A stretch of 64,000 bases of DNA from Rheinheimera sp. D18 (GTDB lineage: Bacteria; Pseudomonadota; Gammaproteobacteria; Enterobacterales; Alteromonadaceae). The notes under the pieces were generated by a model. That model was not told the DNA's origin, searched no databases, and worked only from the letters and a program-made list of their open reading frames with translations. The stretch covers positions 744,001-808,000 of the forward strand of contig NZ_CP037745.1 in NCBI RefSeq assembly GCF_004345025.1, written 5' to 3'. Made by a program: the position numbers and the translations under genes. Positions 63,987 through 64,000 of this stretch are shown here, one piece after another (position 1 is the stretch's first letter; every line of letters begins with the position of its first letter).

Positions 63987-64000
63987 GAGGTCAGCGGTGT

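Noticed and set aside
63985-63999. AGGAGG followed by GTG at 63997 as a possible start of thrA
   Set aside because: A thr attenuator normally separates thrL from thrA by tens of bases, and the G-rich stretch is better explained as the attenuator pairing region. The window ends before this can be tested.
1-64000. tRNA genes, rRNA genes, CRISPR arrays and insertion sequences
   Set aside because: I found no cloverleaf-like intergenic sequence, no regularly spaced repeats and no transposase-like reading frame.

Overview
The window is a 64 kb chromosomal segment of a gammaproteobacterium. Na+-translocating NADH:quinone reductase with NqrM, FabV enoyl reductase, a thr leader, several GGDEF/HDOD signalling proteins and E. 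coli-like housekeeping synteny point to an Alteromonadales-type marine or aquatic bacterium (the Rheinheimera/Alishewanella/Arsukibacterium group would fit; this is inference from gene content). Coding density is high. I see no rRNA, tRNA, IS element, prophage or CRISPR array.

Layout. 0-5 kb: a prolyl oligopeptidase-family lipoprotein, then nucleoside salvage (deoB, deoD, gpt). 5-19 kb: NAD-type isocitrate dehydrogenase, an unknown protein with an HDOD-like stretch, xni-ppnN, a diguanylate cyclase, queF, syd, yqcC-truC-yqcA and cysZ, with small conserved DUF proteins between (DUF3192 twice, DUF2310, DUF962, DUF3301). The set xni/ppnN/queF/syd/yqcC/truC/yqcA is also clustered in E. coli. 19-30 kb: panC-panB-folK-pcnB-gluQ-dksA on the minus strand, then pepB, hrpB and mrcB on the plus strand. 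31-35.6 kb: an accessory-looking slot with two ToxR/CadC-like membrane regulators with periplasmic propeller-like domains, flanking a small exported protein. 35.6-41 kb: hemL, pyrB, hemJ and a CLC channel on the minus strand, erpA on the plus strand, plus a 57-residue membrane protein and a small XRE regulator. 41-48 kb: ampG, a cyclophilin, yajG, rlmG, alkB-like, bolA, fabV. 48-55.5 kb: nqrABCDEF-apbE-nqrM, a complete Na+-NQR structural and maturation set. 55.5-63.9 kb: signalling genes (hybrid kinase, HDOD protein, sensor kinase divergent from a response regulator/CheC-like/PAS-GGDEF operon) with rdgC between. The last 110 bases hold a threonine operon leader peptide, so thrA is expected just beyond the end.

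The most interesting signals are: the two-regulator/small exported protein module with a ToxR-type direct repeat; the thr leader without a Shine-Dalgarno; a probable AUU start of pcnB aligned with the E. coli AUU start; a nearly perfect IscR type 1 site over the erpA promoter; a FadR-like operator in front of fabV; a CLC protein that keeps the gating glutamate but has lost other filter and proton-path residues; perfect inverted repeats inside the 3' ends of two coding regions; and an unlisted 57-codon gene beside erpA. All family assignments come from reading the sequences; no database search was run.
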